Assembly: GCF_004331995.1 (NCBI RefSeq)
Contig: NZ_SJDT01000003.1
Location: forward strand, 62,001-126,000
DNA length: 64,000 nucleotides
Direction of reading: 5' to 3'
DNA from: Arcanobacterium bovis
GTDB taxonomy: Bacteria; Actinomycetota; Actinomycetes; Actinomycetales; Actinomycetaceae
The notes below the pieces were generated by a model, which was given only the letters and a program-made list of their open reading frames with translations, was not told the origin of the DNA and did no database searches. This document shows, piece by piece, positions 1 to 9,545 of this stretch (within the stretch, counting starts at the first letter, position 1; each line of letters starts with the position of its first letter). The position numbers and the translations under genes were made by a program.

Positions 1-1
1 G

Positions 2-541
2 CATGCTCTGCGCGCCCACACACCCAACGACGCAAAAGCGCTACGTGAGACTGTCAAAACTTTCCCCACCTCGCCGCTTGATTTGGAACAGTTACTTCCT
101 TCACTCGGAACTGGCGAAGCCGTCGTCACTTTGCTCGATCCGAAGGGGCGTCCGACGCCGGTGGCACCGATCCGCCTCTGGGCTCCCAGTGCCAATATGG
201 GAACGGCAAATCCGGAGTCAGTTCAAGCTAAAGTGACTGCCTCCGAGCTGTATGTGAAATACAAAGATGCCGTTGACCCTGAATCTGCGACTGAACTTCT
301 TGAATCGCGTATGCAAAAACAAGCTGAACAAAAAGCCCAGCTAGAAGAACTCGAAGCACAGATTGCGGCAGAGAAGAAAGCTGCTGAAGCTGAACTAAAA
401 CAGGCCCAGCGCGAAGAAGCGGCCGAAGAAAAGCGGGCAGCACGACGTCGTGATTCCTTGATCGACTCAATTGTAAGAACAGCTGCTCGCACAATCACGC
501 GCGAAATCACTCGCTCGCTCTTTGGAACTCGACGTCGATAA
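2..541 (+). CDS. HerA-like (DUF853/YjgR-type) ATPase, C-terminal part, 5' truncated
   Basis: The open frame enters from the left edge with no start codon, so only about the last 179 residues are visible. The first part reads ALRAHTPNDAKALRE, followed by a GEAVVTLLDPKGRPTP segment and PIRLWAP; I recognise these as the C-terminal signature of the DUF853/YjgR group of HerA-like P-loop ATPases. The Walker motifs would lie upstream, outside the window. Roughly the last 85 residues are a Glu/Lys/Ala/Gln-rich predicted coiled coil ending in an arginine-rich tail. The family is linked to DNA translocation or repair, but the exact role is not established. The gene ends just before a strong hairpin. 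Confidence 0.75.
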   Translation, partial: HALRAHTPNDAKALRETVKTFPTSPLDLEQLLPSLGTGEAVVTLLDPKGRPTPVAPIRLWAPSANMGTANPESVQAKVTASELYVKYKDAVDPESATELLESRMQKQAEQKAQLEELEAQIAAEKKAAEAELKQAQREEAAEEKRAARRRDSLIDSIVRTAARTITREITRSLFGTRRR

Positions 542-576
542 TTTTGTAAGACTTCGAGCCTTGGCGTAGAAGTTAG

Positions 577-627
577 TTGTGGTGTGGGGCTTCCAGATCA
601 AAGAGATCTGGAAGCCCCACACCACAA
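577..627. terminator. Bidirectional hairpin terminator, 23-bp perfect stem
   Basis: Bases 577-599 are the exact reverse complement of 605-627, with a 5-base loop. The hairpin lies between the convergent ends of the HerA-like gene and the aldose epimerase gene, so it can serve both. There is no strong T-run on either side. Confidence 0.75.
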
Positions 628-648
628 GCAGGCACTTAGCTTTTGCGT

Positions 649-1626
649 TTATACTCCGTACGTAAGCGTCGCTGTAAGCTGCCGAGAAGCTCCAGGTGCA
701 AGACGCACACTAGCTTTAGAATCCGCACGGTTAAACGCATCGGGAACATGCGAGAGCGGTTCCAAGGCAATTGACGCACGTGAATCGCGTACCAATCCAT
801 CAGCAGTAAACACGTGCACAACCGGCGCATCAGCAGGCTCCTGAGTGAGAGAAACCCATCCTTGACCTGATAAGTCACGCACAGTGGTAGCTACTACGCC
901 GTCGTCATCGGGAATCAAACCACGGAACGAGGTATCAAGCTTGGTCGATCCCATATAGTCGATAATTACCGGCGCTTTGACACCAGCATAAGCAGCTTCA
1001 CCTGCCCGCGGAATTAAAGCGGAGTCCACTAAAATCTTTGTGCGTGCAGGAATTTCCAAAGACGTGTTAGAGATAGTCTTATTTCCTGGGAGTTTGAGAT
1101 ATGGATGCCATCCGACCGCCAATGGAATGTCGGTGTCAGAGGTGTTCTTCGCAGTGATTGTCACCGACAAATGCTCTTCGCCATCTGCACCTGATTCGAG
1201 CGAGAAAGTAACTTCTAAAGCGAAACTGAATGGGTAACCATCCGCACCAGGAAATTCATATCCAAGGGTGAGTGTATTACTAGCGTTGATGACCGAGAAA
1301 TCTTTGTCACCCACGAGTCCATGTAAGGCTTCACCGTCGTTGTTCAGCGCAAGCTCATAGGTATTCTCGTCGAAACTGTAACGACCATCTTTGATTCGCC
1401 CACACCACGGTGCCTGGATTCGACTGCGCGAAGACACCACGTCAGTTAATTCTTGGCTCGACTGATAACCGTCGATAATTTCAACTCCTGCACGCGGCTG
1501 CCATGAAATGAGCGTAGCCCCACGCTCTGCCACGATGGCACGAGCACCCGAGCTAGCCTCAATGCGCCATGCCGGCATCCCGTCAAAATCAGTTTGCTCA
1601 ATATGCGCAATATGCGAACTAGCCAT
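649..1626 (-). CDS. Aldose 1-epimerase family protein
   Basis: A 325-residue cytoplasmic enzyme of the galactose mutarotase-like fold, which interconverts alpha and beta anomers of aldoses or, in one subgroup, hexose 6-phosphates. Family residues are visible: the first catalytic His in ALHGLV (about H102), the second in VGWHPYLKL (about H174) and the catalytic Glu in ALEPLSHVPDAFN (about E289). Length is normal. The start is supported by AGGAGGT eight bases upstream. It stands alone on the minus strand downstream of leuS. Whether the substrate is a free sugar or a sugar phosphate cannot be told from sequence. Confidence 0.88.
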   Translation of the reverse strand: MASSHIAHIEQTDFDGMPAWRIEASSGARAIVAERGATLISWQPRAGVEIIDGYQSSQELTDVVSSRSRIQAPWCGRIKDGRYSFDENTYELALNNDGEALHGLVGDKDFSVINASNTLTLGYEFPGADGYPFSFALEVTFSLESGADGEEHLSVTITAKNTSDTDIPLAVGWHPYLKLPGNKTISNTSLEIPARTKILVDSALIPRAGEAAYAGVKAPVIIDYMGSTKLDTSFRGLIPDDDGVVATTVRDLSGQGWVSLTQEPADAPVVHVFTADGLVRDSRASIALEPLSHVPDAFNRADSKASVRLAPGASRQLTATLTYGV

Positions 1627-1702
1627 ATCCGGTTACCTCCTCTTATATATCTTTAAGTGAACTCATTCTAGCTTACTGCATACTTTTGAAACAGGGCGTA
1701 TA

Positions 1703-1739
1703 ACGGTGGTTGAGTCCAATAGATGGACTGAACCACCGT
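1703..1739. terminator. Hairpin between leuS end and aldose epimerase start
   Basis: Arms 1703-1718 and 1724-1739 are complementary except for one position. It follows the leuS stop on the minus strand and precedes the epimerase gene. The T-tract is weak, so termination may be partial. Confidence 0.55.
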
Positions 1740-1832
1740 TTCGCTTTGAAACACACGGATAGAAGTGCGAGATGCCGTTAGGAACGCGGCGAAAACGGAA
1801 AAGTCTCTCACCGACGCACTATCAGACCGATT

Positions 1833-4724
1833 TTACGGAACGATATTCACAAGCTTTGGCGCGCGAACAATAACCTTGCGCGGCTCACCTGGAACAAAAG
1901 CGCGCACGCGCTCAGATTCTAATGCCAGTTTTACCAACGAGTCCTCGTCAATATCCGCAGGCACTTCAAGCCGGTCACGAACCTTACCTTGCACCTGGAC
2001 GACGCAGGTCACGGCGTCGTCGCGCAGCAAACATTCATCCCAAACCACTGGGAACGGAACGTGGGTGATCGAATCTTCATGCCCGAGTTTTGCCCACAAT
2101 TCTTCTGCGATATGCGGTGCTACCGGAGCAACCATCTTCACGATAGCCTCGGCGGCCTCGCGCGGAACTTCGATTCCGGTGAGGTAGTTGTTGAACATGA
2201 TAAGCTTCGCAATTGCCGTATTGACACGCATATTTGCGTATTCGACCGTCACATCAGCGATGGTACGCGCCAGTTGCTTCGCAGTTTCGCCTTCAACCGG
2301 CTTATCAACAACCACAACCTCGCCGGTTGTTTCGTCAATAATATTTCGCCATAGACGCTGGAGGAAACGCTGGGAACCAACCACCGCGCGAGTTTCCCAT
2401 GGGCGCGATACGTCAAGTGGTCCCATCGACATTTCGTACAAGCGGAAGGTATCTGCACCGTAGAGCGCACACATATCGTCTGGGGTCACAATATTCTTGA
2501 GCGACTTACCCATCTTGCCGTATTCGCGTTGAACCGGCTCACCCTTCCAGCTGTAAGTTACCTCGCCCGAGCCATCAGCAGCAGGAACTTCCTCAACTTC
2601 ATCGGCTGGCACATATTGACCACGTGCATCGGTGTATGCATAGGCCTGCACGTAACCTTGGTTGAACAAAGTGTAGAAAGGCTCACAGGACGACACGTGG
2701 CCAAGATCAAAAAGCACCTTGTGCCAAAAACGCGCATAGAGCAAATGCAATACAGCATGTTCAACGCCACCCACGTACAAATCAGCACCACCGGCTTGTT
2801 TACCGTCACGTGGCCCCATCCAGTACGCTTCATTTTCTGGTGCGATCAAGGCGTTATCGTTATTTGGATCCACATAGCGCATCTCATAAAAGCAGGAACC
2901 CGCCCAGTTAGGCATGGTGTTTGTGTCGCGCTGGTATGTTTGCTTGCCATCGCCTAAATCCAACTCCACATTGACCCAATCTTGCAGACGGCCCAATGGA
3001 GGCTCTGGCTCCGATTCCGCATCATCAGGATCGAAAGAGCGCGGCGAATAATCAGGAGTATCAGGCAACTCAACCGGAAGCATCGACTCAGGCAAAGCGT
3101 GAACCTGTCCATCGGCATCGTAAACCACTGGGAATGGCTCACCCCAGTAACGCTGGCGGCTGAAGAGCCAGTCACGCAAGCGGAAGGAAACCGTGGCATG
3201 CCCCAAGCCTTTCGACTCGAGCCATTCGATAATCCGCGCTTTTCCTGCTTCTTTATCTAATCCATTCAAGGAAATTTCCGCGTTGGCCGAATCAATGATG
3301 AGTCCATCACCCGTCCACGCCTCATCGCGAGCAAAATCAGCAGGGGCTTCAATCGTGCGAACGATGGGCAATTCAAACTTCGTTGCAAAAGCGAAATCGC
3401 GTTCGTCATGTGCCGGAACAGCCATAATAGCACCAGTACCGTAGCCCATCATCACGTAATCACTGGTAAACACGGGAATCTGCTCGCCGTTTACCGGATT
3501 CGTAGCAAAGATACCAGTAAAGACGCCGGTCTTTTCCTTATCCAAATCGCTACGGTCGAGGTCTGATTTCATCGACGCTGCACGCTGATATTGTGCAACT
3601 GCCTCTCGAGGTGATTGTGCACCACCAGTCCACGTAGCTTTAACGCCGTCTGGCCAAACGGCAGGGATATTTTCCTCTACGAGCATTGGATGTTCTGGCG
3701 AAATAACCATGAACGTAGCACCAAAGAGCGTATCGGGACGCGTGGTGAAAACGGTGAGAACGGCGTCGCCGCCTTCATGGTGGGCACAGAAGTCCACCTC
3801 AGCGCCGTGAGATTTGCCAATCCAGTTGCGCTGCATCGAACGCACCTTATCGGGCCAATTCACCATATCGAGATCACCGGCAAGACGATCTGCGTAGGCG
3901 GTGATGCGCATCATCCACTGGCGTAGCTCACGCTTAAACACTGGGAAGTTGCCGCGCTCCGAACGTCCATCAGCTGTGACTTCTTCGTTAGCAAGCACAG
4001 TACCCAAACCTGGTGCCCAGTTCACGGGTGCGTAGTCGATATATGCCAAACGACGTGCGTTAATCGCCTCGTTGCGCTCTGCAACACTCATATCCGTCCA
4101 GGCTTTACCCTGCGGTGTGGGGATTGTTCCAGCGGCGTATGCCTCAATCAGTTCCGAAATTGGGCGAGCACGACCCTTCGTACCTTCGATGCGACCAGGG
4201 GCATCGTCGTCGTACCAGGAATTGAAGATCTGCAAGAAAATCCACTGCGTCCACTTCATATAATCCACATCGGTGGTAGCCAAGGAGCGGCGCTTTTCGT
4301 GCGAGAGGCCGAGGCGACGCAACTGCTTGCGCATATTAGCGATATTTTCTTCCGTAGTATCGCGTGGGTGCGCACCAGTTTGCACCGCATACTGTTCGGC
4401 GGGCAGACCAAAGGCGTCGTAGCCCATGGTGTAAAGCACGCTCTTGCCCTGCATACGCTGGAATCGAGCCACCGTATCGGTCGCAATATAGCCGAGCGGA
4501 TGCCCCACATGCAGGCCTTTTCCAGATGGATAGGGGAACATATCAAGGAGGAAGAAAGGCTCAGCGGATAGATCTTGGGAAGAATCGGCTAGGTCGCCAA
4601 CCGGATTCGGCGCATTGAACGTGCCGTGGTCATCCCAGTAATTTTGCCATTTAGCTTCGATTTCATTAGCGAGTTCAGCAGTGTATCGATATGGAATCGC
4701 TGCTGGTGCTGCCTCGTTGCTCAT
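1833..4724 (-). CDS. leuS: Leucyl-tRNA synthetase
   Basis: Class I aminoacyl-tRNA synthetase that charges tRNA-Leu with leucine. The HIGH motif is HVGH (72-75) after FPYPSGKG, and the KMSKS motif is KMGKS (from 737). The CP1 editing domain is indicated by [14 protein letters not shown] and [15 protein letters not shown]. The C-terminal anticodon-binding region and the terminal [11 protein letters not shown] segment are present, giving 963 residues, a normal length. The chosen ATG has AAGGAG nine bases upstream. A longer in-frame reading would add 28 residues that do not resemble the family, so I reject it. It is divergent from the HIT gene. Confidence 0.97.
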   Translation of the reverse strand: MSNEAAPAAIPYRYTAELANEIEAKWQNYWDDHGTFNAPNPVGDLADSSQDLSAEPFFLLDMFPYPSGKGLHVGHPLGYIATDTVARFQRMQGKSVLYTMGYDAFGLPAEQYAVQTGAHPRDTTEENIANMRKQLRRLGLSHEKRRSLATTDVDYMKWTQWIFLQIFNSWYDDDAPGRIEGTKGRARPISELIEAYAAGTIPTPQGKAWTDMSVAERNEAINARRLAYIDYAPVNWAPGLGTVLANEEVTADGRSERGNFPVFKRELRQWMMRITAYADRLAGDLDMVNWPDKVRSMQRNWIGKSHGAEVDFCAHHEGGDAVLTVFTTRPDTLFGATFMVISPEHPMLVEENIPAVWPDGVKATWTGGAQSPREAVAQYQRAASMKSDLDRSDLDKEKTGVFTGIFATNPVNGEQIPVFTSDYVMMGYGTGAIMAVPAHDERDFAFATKFELPIVRTIEAPADFARDEAWTGDGLIIDSANAEISLNGLDKEAGKARIIEWLESKGLGHATVSFRLRDWLFSRQRYWGEPFPVVYDADGQVHALPESMLPVELPDTPDYSPRSFDPDDAESEPEPPLGRLQDWVNVELDLGDGKQTYQRDTNTMPNWAGSCFYEMRYVDPNNDNALIAPENEAYWMGPRDGKQAGGADLYVGGVEHAVLHLLYARFWHKVLFDLGHVSSCEPFYTLFNQGYVQAYAYTDARGQYVPADEVEEVPAADGSGEVTYSWKGEPVQREYGKMGKSLKNIVTPDDMCALYGADTFRLYEMSMGPLDVSRPWETRAVVGSQRFLQRLWRNIIDETTGEVVVVDKPVEGETAKQLARTIADVTVEYANMRVNTAIAKLIMFNNYLTGIEVPREAAEAIVKMVAPVAPHIAEELWAKLGHEDSITHVPFPVVWDECLLRDDAVTCVVQVQGKVRDRLEVPADIDEDSLVKLALESERVRAFVPGEPRKVIVRAPKLVNIVP

Positions 4725-4860
4725 AGTTCTCCTTGAGTTGTTCCAATACGTTACTAATGATAGACCAGTGCTGGCCTTGACTTCACATACGTTCACGGGT
4801 TGAAGCACAATTCACCAAGGCACAACGCATGTACGCCTGTTTTTCGCCGTCCTTAGCCAA

Positions 4861-4866
4861 TATACT
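4861..4866 (+). promoter_or_regulatory. Probable -10 box of a leaderless transcript for the HIT gene
   Basis: TATACT ends seven bases before the ATG at 4874, and no Shine-Dalgarno sequence lies between. That spacing would start transcription at or beside the start codon. A -35 element near 4838-4843 is poor. Confidence 0.45.
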
Positions 4867-4873
4867 GGTTGCC

Positions 4874-5317
4874 ATGAGTATTTTTTCGAAGATCATTGAC
4901 GGTGAATTACCTGGTCGATTCGTCTTTGCCGACGACGTTTGTGTCGCCTTCGCAACCATCGAGCCAGTTGCTCCAGGCCACGTTTTAATCGTTCCGCGCC
5001 AAGAAGTAGATAAATTCTCCGACGTCGATCCCGAAATTTTCGCACGAATGGCGAACGTGGCACAGATTATAGGTCGCGCGCAAGAACGCGCTTTTCACAC
5101 TGAACGCGCGGTTGTTTCCATTCTCGGTTTTGATGTGCCACATACCCATATCCACGTTGTACCAGCAAATTCGCATACCCCAGGTGAGTTAGGGAAAGCA
5201 CAAGCTGCCCCTGCAGAGGAACTTGACGAGGCTATGACTAAGCTGCGTGTCGCGCTCGGAGAGCTTGGATATGGCGAGTTTGTACCCGCGCAGATGAATT
5301 CCCTCGGCAAGTCCTAA
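4874..5317 (+). CDS. HIT family (histidine triad) hydrolase
   Basis: A 147-residue histidine-triad protein, probably a nucleoside phosphoramidate or dinucleotide hydrolase of the HinT branch acting in the cytoplasm. The triad is visible as PHTHIHVV (H90, H92, H94), and the N-terminal half has the family pattern SIFSKIIDGELPG and PVAPGHVLIVPR. I chose ATG 4874 because conserved sequence begins there; an upstream in-frame ATG at 4829 adds 15 residues unlike the family. There is no ribosome site, and a TATACT box is at leaderless spacing. The gene is single and divergent from leuS. Confidence 0.9.
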   Translation: MSIFSKIIDGELPGRFVFADDVCVAFATIEPVAPGHVLIVPRQEVDKFSDVDPEIFARMANVAQIIGRAQERAFHTERAVVSILGFDVPHTHIHVVPANSHTPGELGKAQAAPAEELDEAMTKLRVALGELGYGEFVPAQMNSLGKS

Positions 5318-5351
5318 AAATTGTTCCCTGAGTATGGTTCCCTTAACTTCG

Positions 5352-6017
5352 CTAGAAAAGCAGCTGCCAATCAGCCCAGAACCACACCACAAGTAAGGTA
5401 ATCAAAGCCGCGTAAGCAATCGCTGCGATAACAAACCTGTTTCGGACGATAAATCGGCCCGCAGTCTCGCAACTCGTGCCCAAATGCCCGGCTTGTGCGG
5501 AACGCCCCCAGATCGTGATGCTCAATGGAATCATGCACAACCACACAATCATGCAAAATGGACAAATCGAATGGGCAACCACCAAAGATTGGTACATGAA
5601 CCAAATTACCCATACTGCGCCCAATAGCATGGCACCGCTCAAAGCAATCCACATCGCGCGGTGCAGTTTTGAACCTGTGAGCAGCGATAACGACAGTGCG
5701 AGGAGAGCTGCGAAGAAAGCCACACCCAACAGCGAATTTGAGATACCGAAAACGACTTCGTTTTGCCACGTACCCACCCATTTTCCGCATCCAATAAGCG
5801 GATTCACATCACATACGAGTGAGCTGCTCGGATTTTCAAGTTTCGCCTTTTCAGACATCATCAAAGCCATCGCTGCAATGAAAGCAATGGCAGATGCAAT
5901 ACAAAGCACCCAAGCAGTGCTGCGGTGTGCACCGCCCTCGCGCTGATGGGTATCGGCGTCGCCACGCAACTGCGCCAACCTGCGGTCGATTTCGGACTCG
6001 CTCAATTCGTGGTTCAT
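5352..6017 (-). CDS. Vitamin K epoxide reductase (VKOR) family membrane protein
   Basis: A 221-residue integral membrane thiol oxidoreductase. In bacteria this family reoxidises DsbA-like proteins using quinone. The paired loop cysteines (C69 in VCDVNPLIGC and C77) and the active-site CPFC (C152-C155) are present, with about five hydrophobic segments. ATG 6017 has AGGTGA upstream; a start nine codons earlier is possible but lacks a better site. The N-terminal 33 residues are charged and probably cytoplasmic. No DsbA partner is visible nearby. Confidence 0.88.
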   Translation of the reverse strand: MNHELSESEIDRRLAQLRGDADTHQREGGAHRSTAWVLCIASAIAFIAAMALMMSEKAKLENPSSSLVCDVNPLIGCGKWVGTWQNEVVFGISNSLLGVAFFAALLALSLSLLTGSKLHRAMWIALSGAMLLGAVWVIWFMYQSLVVAHSICPFCMIVWLCMIPLSITIWGRSAQAGHLGTSCETAGRFIVRNRFVIAAIAYAALITLLVVWFWADWQLLF

Positions 6018-6162
6018 GGTCTTCACCTGTCGATCTAACGCCATAGACGATATTAATTTCTTACATAATACAGATAAACGAGCGTTTCGTTAGCAACTTC
6101 CCGCCCACTAACCACTACCCCACTACTGCGAGACACCAGGCAAACCGTTACATAACCCGTGG

Positions 6163-6930
6163 TTAGGCTCGCAATTGCCGCAAGGTCTCCACAAGTTCGC
6201 CAACAAACGCAACCGTATCTTCCCAGCCAGTAACAGCATGGGTATCAATTCCAAGGCGCAATACAGGATAGTCATTGCCGCCTTCATCAAGCCGATCGCC
6301 AACGAACAGCATTTCTGCAATATCAATTCCAGTTTGCTTAGAAAGCTCGGAAATTCCGTAGGCTTTGTCCACGCCTTTTCGCGTGATATCAACCGACGTC
6401 GATCCCCCACCTCGCACTTCAAGCTCCGGGAGCAAAGGGGCGACGGCAGCACGCAAGCGCTCTTTTTTCTCACCAGTTGGATCCCAAGCTTTCTTTGCTT
6501 CCAATGGCGCTTCTTGACCCAAGGCAGAGAAAGTAATTTGTGAGCCCCGATCTTCGAGAATATTTCCCCACGTCTGCTCTTCCCAAAGGCCGAGCTCTTT
6601 TGCATTCGTTTCAAGAGCAGCAAGCGCACGCGCCCGCTCGTCGTCACTCAAATCACGCACATAGATAGGCGACCACTCCCCTGCAATATGGCGCAAATAG
6701 CGAGTGCCACACGTAGGCATGAGATGGAGTTGGGCGAGTTGTTCAGAGTTCGCACCAAGATTGTCCAAAAGTTGCTTGTCGAATTGCTCAAAATTCCCAC
6801 CCGAGATCACACACACCTGCGCAACCTCAAGCAGTTTCTTCAGCTCTTGCGCCATTGCAGGCGGAAGCGCAGATTTTGAGGGAGCAAGAGTATCGTCAAG
6901 GTCGAATGCTACTAGCTGGTAGTTCTTCAT
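6163..6930 (-). CDS. HAD-IIB family phosphatase or phosphomannomutase-like protein
   Basis: A 255-residue soluble HAD-superfamily protein. Motif I is AFDLDDT with the nucleophile D10 and the general acid D12, motif IV is GDRLDEGGND, and SGGN is a plausible motif II. The GGGSTSVDITRKGVDKAYGI region and the GGNDYP ending resemble the eukaryotic-type phosphomannomutase branch of HAD-IIB, so a sugar-phosphate substrate is likely but not certain. Only a weak purine-rich ribosome site is seen. It is divergent from the AI-2E-family transporter gene. Confidence 0.8.
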   Translation of the reverse strand: MKNYQLVAFDLDDTLAPSKSALPPAMAQELKKLLEVAQVCVISGGNFEQFDKQLLDNLGANSEQLAQLHLMPTCGTRYLRHIAGEWSPIYVRDLSDDERARALAALETNAKELGLWEEQTWGNILEDRGSQITFSALGQEAPLEAKKAWDPTGEKKERLRAAVAPLLPELEVRGGGSTSVDITRKGVDKAYGISELSKQTGIDIAEMLFVGDRLDEGGNDYPVLRLGIDTHAVTGWEDTVAFVGELVETLRQLRA

Positions 6931-7031
6931 AGATATGCGGCTTTCTTTCGATTGGGGCGAATACGAGGTGCACCCTAAGCCCTTCGAAGTTTAGGATAAG
7001 ACCACATATATTTCCACTACACGAGGATGCC

Positions 7032-8411
7032 ATGGCTAACGCAAAGGAACAACTGAACGAAAACTCGCCTGCATTTTCTTCTCGCGAGGACTCAATCGAG
7101 CACGTTGAAAAGACTTCACATCTCGAAACTATTACCGCGCCCGACGACGTTCCAGAATTCCCAGGCGGACTCGTTACAGTTCCTGCCGGGGCAGGCCGCG
7201 TCACGGCAGAAGTTCGAACTGCTGCAGCATGGTCTTGGCGCATCCTCGCCATTGGAGCCGCTATCTGGGCTGCCGGCTGGATGGTCATGACGTTCAGTAC
7301 ACTGCTTATTTCCTTGCTGGTATCGCTGCTTATGGCTGTGATTGCGGAGCCAGTTTCGACGTGGTTTAAGAAGAAGCTTGGCTTCCCACCGGCTGCGGCA
7401 GCTGCAGTGACGGTTCTTGGTCTTTTCCTTATTCTTGCCGGTATTGTGGCAGGCTCGGGCACAGGGCTTTACCAAGGATTTTCCGATCTCGGTAGCAACC
7501 TAGAAACGGGTATTTCTACGATCGTCGACAGACTTAACGATTCGTTCCCGAATGCCCAAGACCAAATTTCTCAAACATGGACTTCTCTTCAAGAGACCCT
7601 CAAGCAGAATTCAGGTCAGATTGTTGGCGGCGTGATGATGCTGGGCTCGTCAATTACAGAGTTCCTTACCGGAGCCATCTTGGTGCTTTTCACTCTGTTT
7701 TTCTTCCTCAAAGATGGGCGAGAAATTTGGCAGTGGTTCGTGCGCTTGCTTCCGATTCCTTACCGCACGAATGCCAACGAAGCTGGCATCCGCGCGTGGG
7801 TGACGATAGGAAACTACACTCGTACCCAGGCAATCGTCGCTTTTGTTGATGCCTTGGGTATCGCGACCACAGCCGTGCTGTTAAGCACGCCGATTGCTCT
7901 CGCTTTCCCGATCGGTGCGCTCGTTTTCCTCGGAGCTTTCGTTCCAATTGTGGGCGCATTTCTTTCCGGCGCTGTAGCTGTGCTCGTAGTTTTGGTGAAC
8001 ACCGGATCAATTTGGATGGCGTTGGGCATGCTCTTAGGCGTGTTGGTGATTCAGCAAATTGAAGGCAATATTTTACAGCCGATTTTGCAAGGAAATGCGC
8101 TGAATATGCATGCACTTGCAGTGGTATTTGTGGTCGCAGCAGGTTCGGCGATGGCTGGTATTGTGGGCGCACTTTTCTCGGTGCCAATCGCAGCAGCACT
8201 TAATACTGCGATTTTGTTCCTTAAGGGCCACGACACTTTCCCCTATCTCGATGAGTGGGAGGATCGTCCGGGTGGTCCACGCCGAGATTTTGAGCATTAC
8301 ACCGCTGAATTCTGGCATCATTTCGACACCGAAGTTGCCCAGCACCTATCTCCAAAGGAAAAGCGGGCAGCTAAACGCGCCAAATTACCGAAAGAAGCAA
8401 ACACCCAGTAA
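7032..8411 (+). CDS. AI-2E family transporter (DUF20 permease)
   Basis: A 459-residue multi-span membrane protein of the AI-2E transporter/PerM family. It has about eight hydrophobic stretches and family-like segments such as ALGMLLGVLVIQQIEGNILQ and PIGALVFLGAFVPIVGAF. The first 75 residues are polar and the last 60 charged, both probably cytoplasmic. The start has GAGG nearby. Members have been assigned autoinducer-2 export, ion antiport and other roles, so substrate is unknown. It is followed by a hairpin and deoD. Confidence 0.88.
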   Translation: MANAKEQLNENSPAFSSREDSIEHVEKTSHLETITAPDDVPEFPGGLVTVPAGAGRVTAEVRTAAAWSWRILAIGAAIWAAGWMVMTFSTLLISLLVSLLMAVIAEPVSTWFKKKLGFPPAAAAAVTVLGLFLILAGIVAGSGTGLYQGFSDLGSNLETGISTIVDRLNDSFPNAQDQISQTWTSLQETLKQNSGQIVGGVMMLGSSITEFLTGAILVLFTLFFFLKDGREIWQWFVRLLPIPYRTNANEAGIRAWVTIGNYTRTQAIVAFVDALGIATTAVLLSTPIALAFPIGALVFLGAFVPIVGAFLSGAVAVLVVLVNTGSIWMALGMLLGVLVIQQIEGNILQPILQGNALNMHALAVVFVVAAGSAMAGIVGALFSVPIAAALNTAILFLKGHDTFPYLDEWEDRPGGPRRDFEHYTAEFWHHFDTEVAQHLSPKEKRAAKRAKLPKEANTQ

Positions 8412-8433
8412 CCTGTATATACGCTACTTTGTA

Positions 8434-8452
8434 ACTTTCGTGCCACGAAAGT
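8434..8452 (+). terminator. Short hairpin between the AI-2E-family gene and deoD
   Basis: Bases 8434-8442 pair with 8444-8452, and an outer alternative pairs 8423-8430 with 8448-8455. It lies 22 bases after the upstream stop codon and could be a weak terminator or a processing site. Confidence 0.4.
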
Positions 8453-8483
8453 AGCCATTTCTATATTCGAAGGGGAACTTATT

Positions 8484-9191
8484 ATGGCAACACCACATAT
8501 TGGTGCAGAAAAAGGAGACTTTGCACCCGCCGTCCTTATGCCTGGCGATCCACGCCGTGCAGAGCGGATGGCCCACCAGCTTATGGATGACGCCAAGCTG
8601 GTCACGGACGTGCGCGGAATCTTAGGGTTTACCGGCACTGTAAATGGAAAACCACTCTCGGTGATGGCTTCCGGCATGGGACAACCTTCGTTGGCGATCT
8701 ATGTCAATGAATTGTTCATGCACTACGACGTCGAACGCATTATTCGCGTTGGTACGTGCGGCGGTTTGTCACCGCGAGTCAAAGTCGGCGATGTCGTTAT
8801 CGCCAACGGAGCGCACTACGAGGGCGTGATCAACACCTATATTGCGCCAAATATCCATTACTCAGCCGTCGCCGATTACCAGCTCGTTCGTGCTGCTGCA
8901 GACGCAGCCGCAGGTGACGAGAATGTTGTAGTAGCTCCAGTTGTATCCCGTGATCGTTTCTATGGAGTCGATATGGCCGAGAATAAAGCTCTCGCTGATG
9001 CTGGCACCATGGGAGTGGAAATGGAAGCTGGCGCGCTCTATGGTCTTGCAGCTCAATATGGTAAGCAAGCGCTTGCTGTTCTGACTGTCTCCGATCATCT
9101 CTTTGATTCTTCGGCCGATATGAGTGCCGAAGAGCGAGAGAACAACTTCCAACGCGCTCTTAAGTTGGCAGTAGCAGCCGCCCACTGCTGA
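8484..9191 (+). CDS. deoD: Purine-nucleoside phosphorylase, DeoD type
   Basis: A 235-residue hexameric-type purine nucleoside phosphorylase, which splits purine nucleosides with phosphate into base and ribose 1-phosphate. Visible family features are PHIGAEKGDFAP at the N-terminus, MPGDPRRAE for phosphate binding, RVGTCGG, the nucleoside-binding VEMEAGALYG and the catalytic Asp in TVSDHLF. Length is typical. An AAGGGG ribosome site precedes the ATG. Downstream are a 23-bp tandem repeat and a strong hairpin. Confidence 0.96.
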   Translation: MATPHIGAEKGDFAPAVLMPGDPRRAERMAHQLMDDAKLVTDVRGILGFTGTVNGKPLSVMASGMGQPSLAIYVNELFMHYDVERIIRVGTCGGLSPRVKVGDVVIANGAHYEGVINTYIAPNIHYSAVADYQLVRAAADAAAGDENVVVAPVVSRDRFYGVDMAENKALADAGTMGVEMEAGALYGLAAQYGKQALAVLTVSDHLFDSSADMSAEERENNFQRALKLAVAAAHC

Positions 9192-9250
9192 TAATCAACT
9201 AACACCGCTGATTAATTAACGAACATTCAACGCCTACTTCTTCGTGGTAT

Positions 9251-9319
9251 TTGTGCTGTGCCTAAGCAAGTTCTTCTGCTGTGGGTAAGCAAATACTTGT
9301 GCAGTGCCTGAGCAGATGT
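9251..9319. repeat. Three tandem 23-bp imperfect repeats downstream of deoD
   Basis: Units 9251-9273, 9274-9296 and 9297-9319 share the core TGCNGTGNNTNAGCA and keep an exact 23-base period. They lie in the 3' non-coding region between deoD and its hairpin. The rest of the 354-base gap (9192-9545) holds the hairpin at 9348 and the unassigned promoter region of the DtxR-family gene. Confidence 0.8.
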
Positions 9320-9347
9320 AAATGTGCGAAGAAATAAGCGCTGGCCA

Positions 9348-9394
9348 GTAGCCGCTTTGCTGGAGCATTTACTATGCTCCAGCAAAGCGGCTAC
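9348..9394. terminator. Hairpin terminator, 21-bp perfect stem
   Basis: Bases 9348-9368 are exactly complementary to 9374-9394 with a 5-base loop. A T-rich patch (TTTTT) follows at 9410-9414. It closes the deoD transcription unit. Confidence 0.75.
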
Positions 9395-9545
9395 TTAGGC
9401 ATTCACCCCTTTTTAGACCAGCTTCCCACACAGTAAAGCACATCTATTAGCCGGAATTTTGTTTCTGTTGATAAGCTGATCTTGTTCGCGCTGGGAGGCA
9501 CGAGGAATCCACAGAGTTTAGATATCGAAAGACAGTCGAGAAGAA

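Noticed and set aside
4725-4808. 28-residue N-terminal extension of leuS
   Set aside because: The extra residues do not look like leucyl-tRNA synthetase, and the ATG at 4724 has a good AAGGAG site.
4725-4873. T-box leader for leuS
   Set aside because: The upstream region is too short and no T-box or specifier structure is visible.
9251-9319. CRISPR array
   Set aside because: The repeats are adjacent with no spacers, imperfect, and no cas genes are near.
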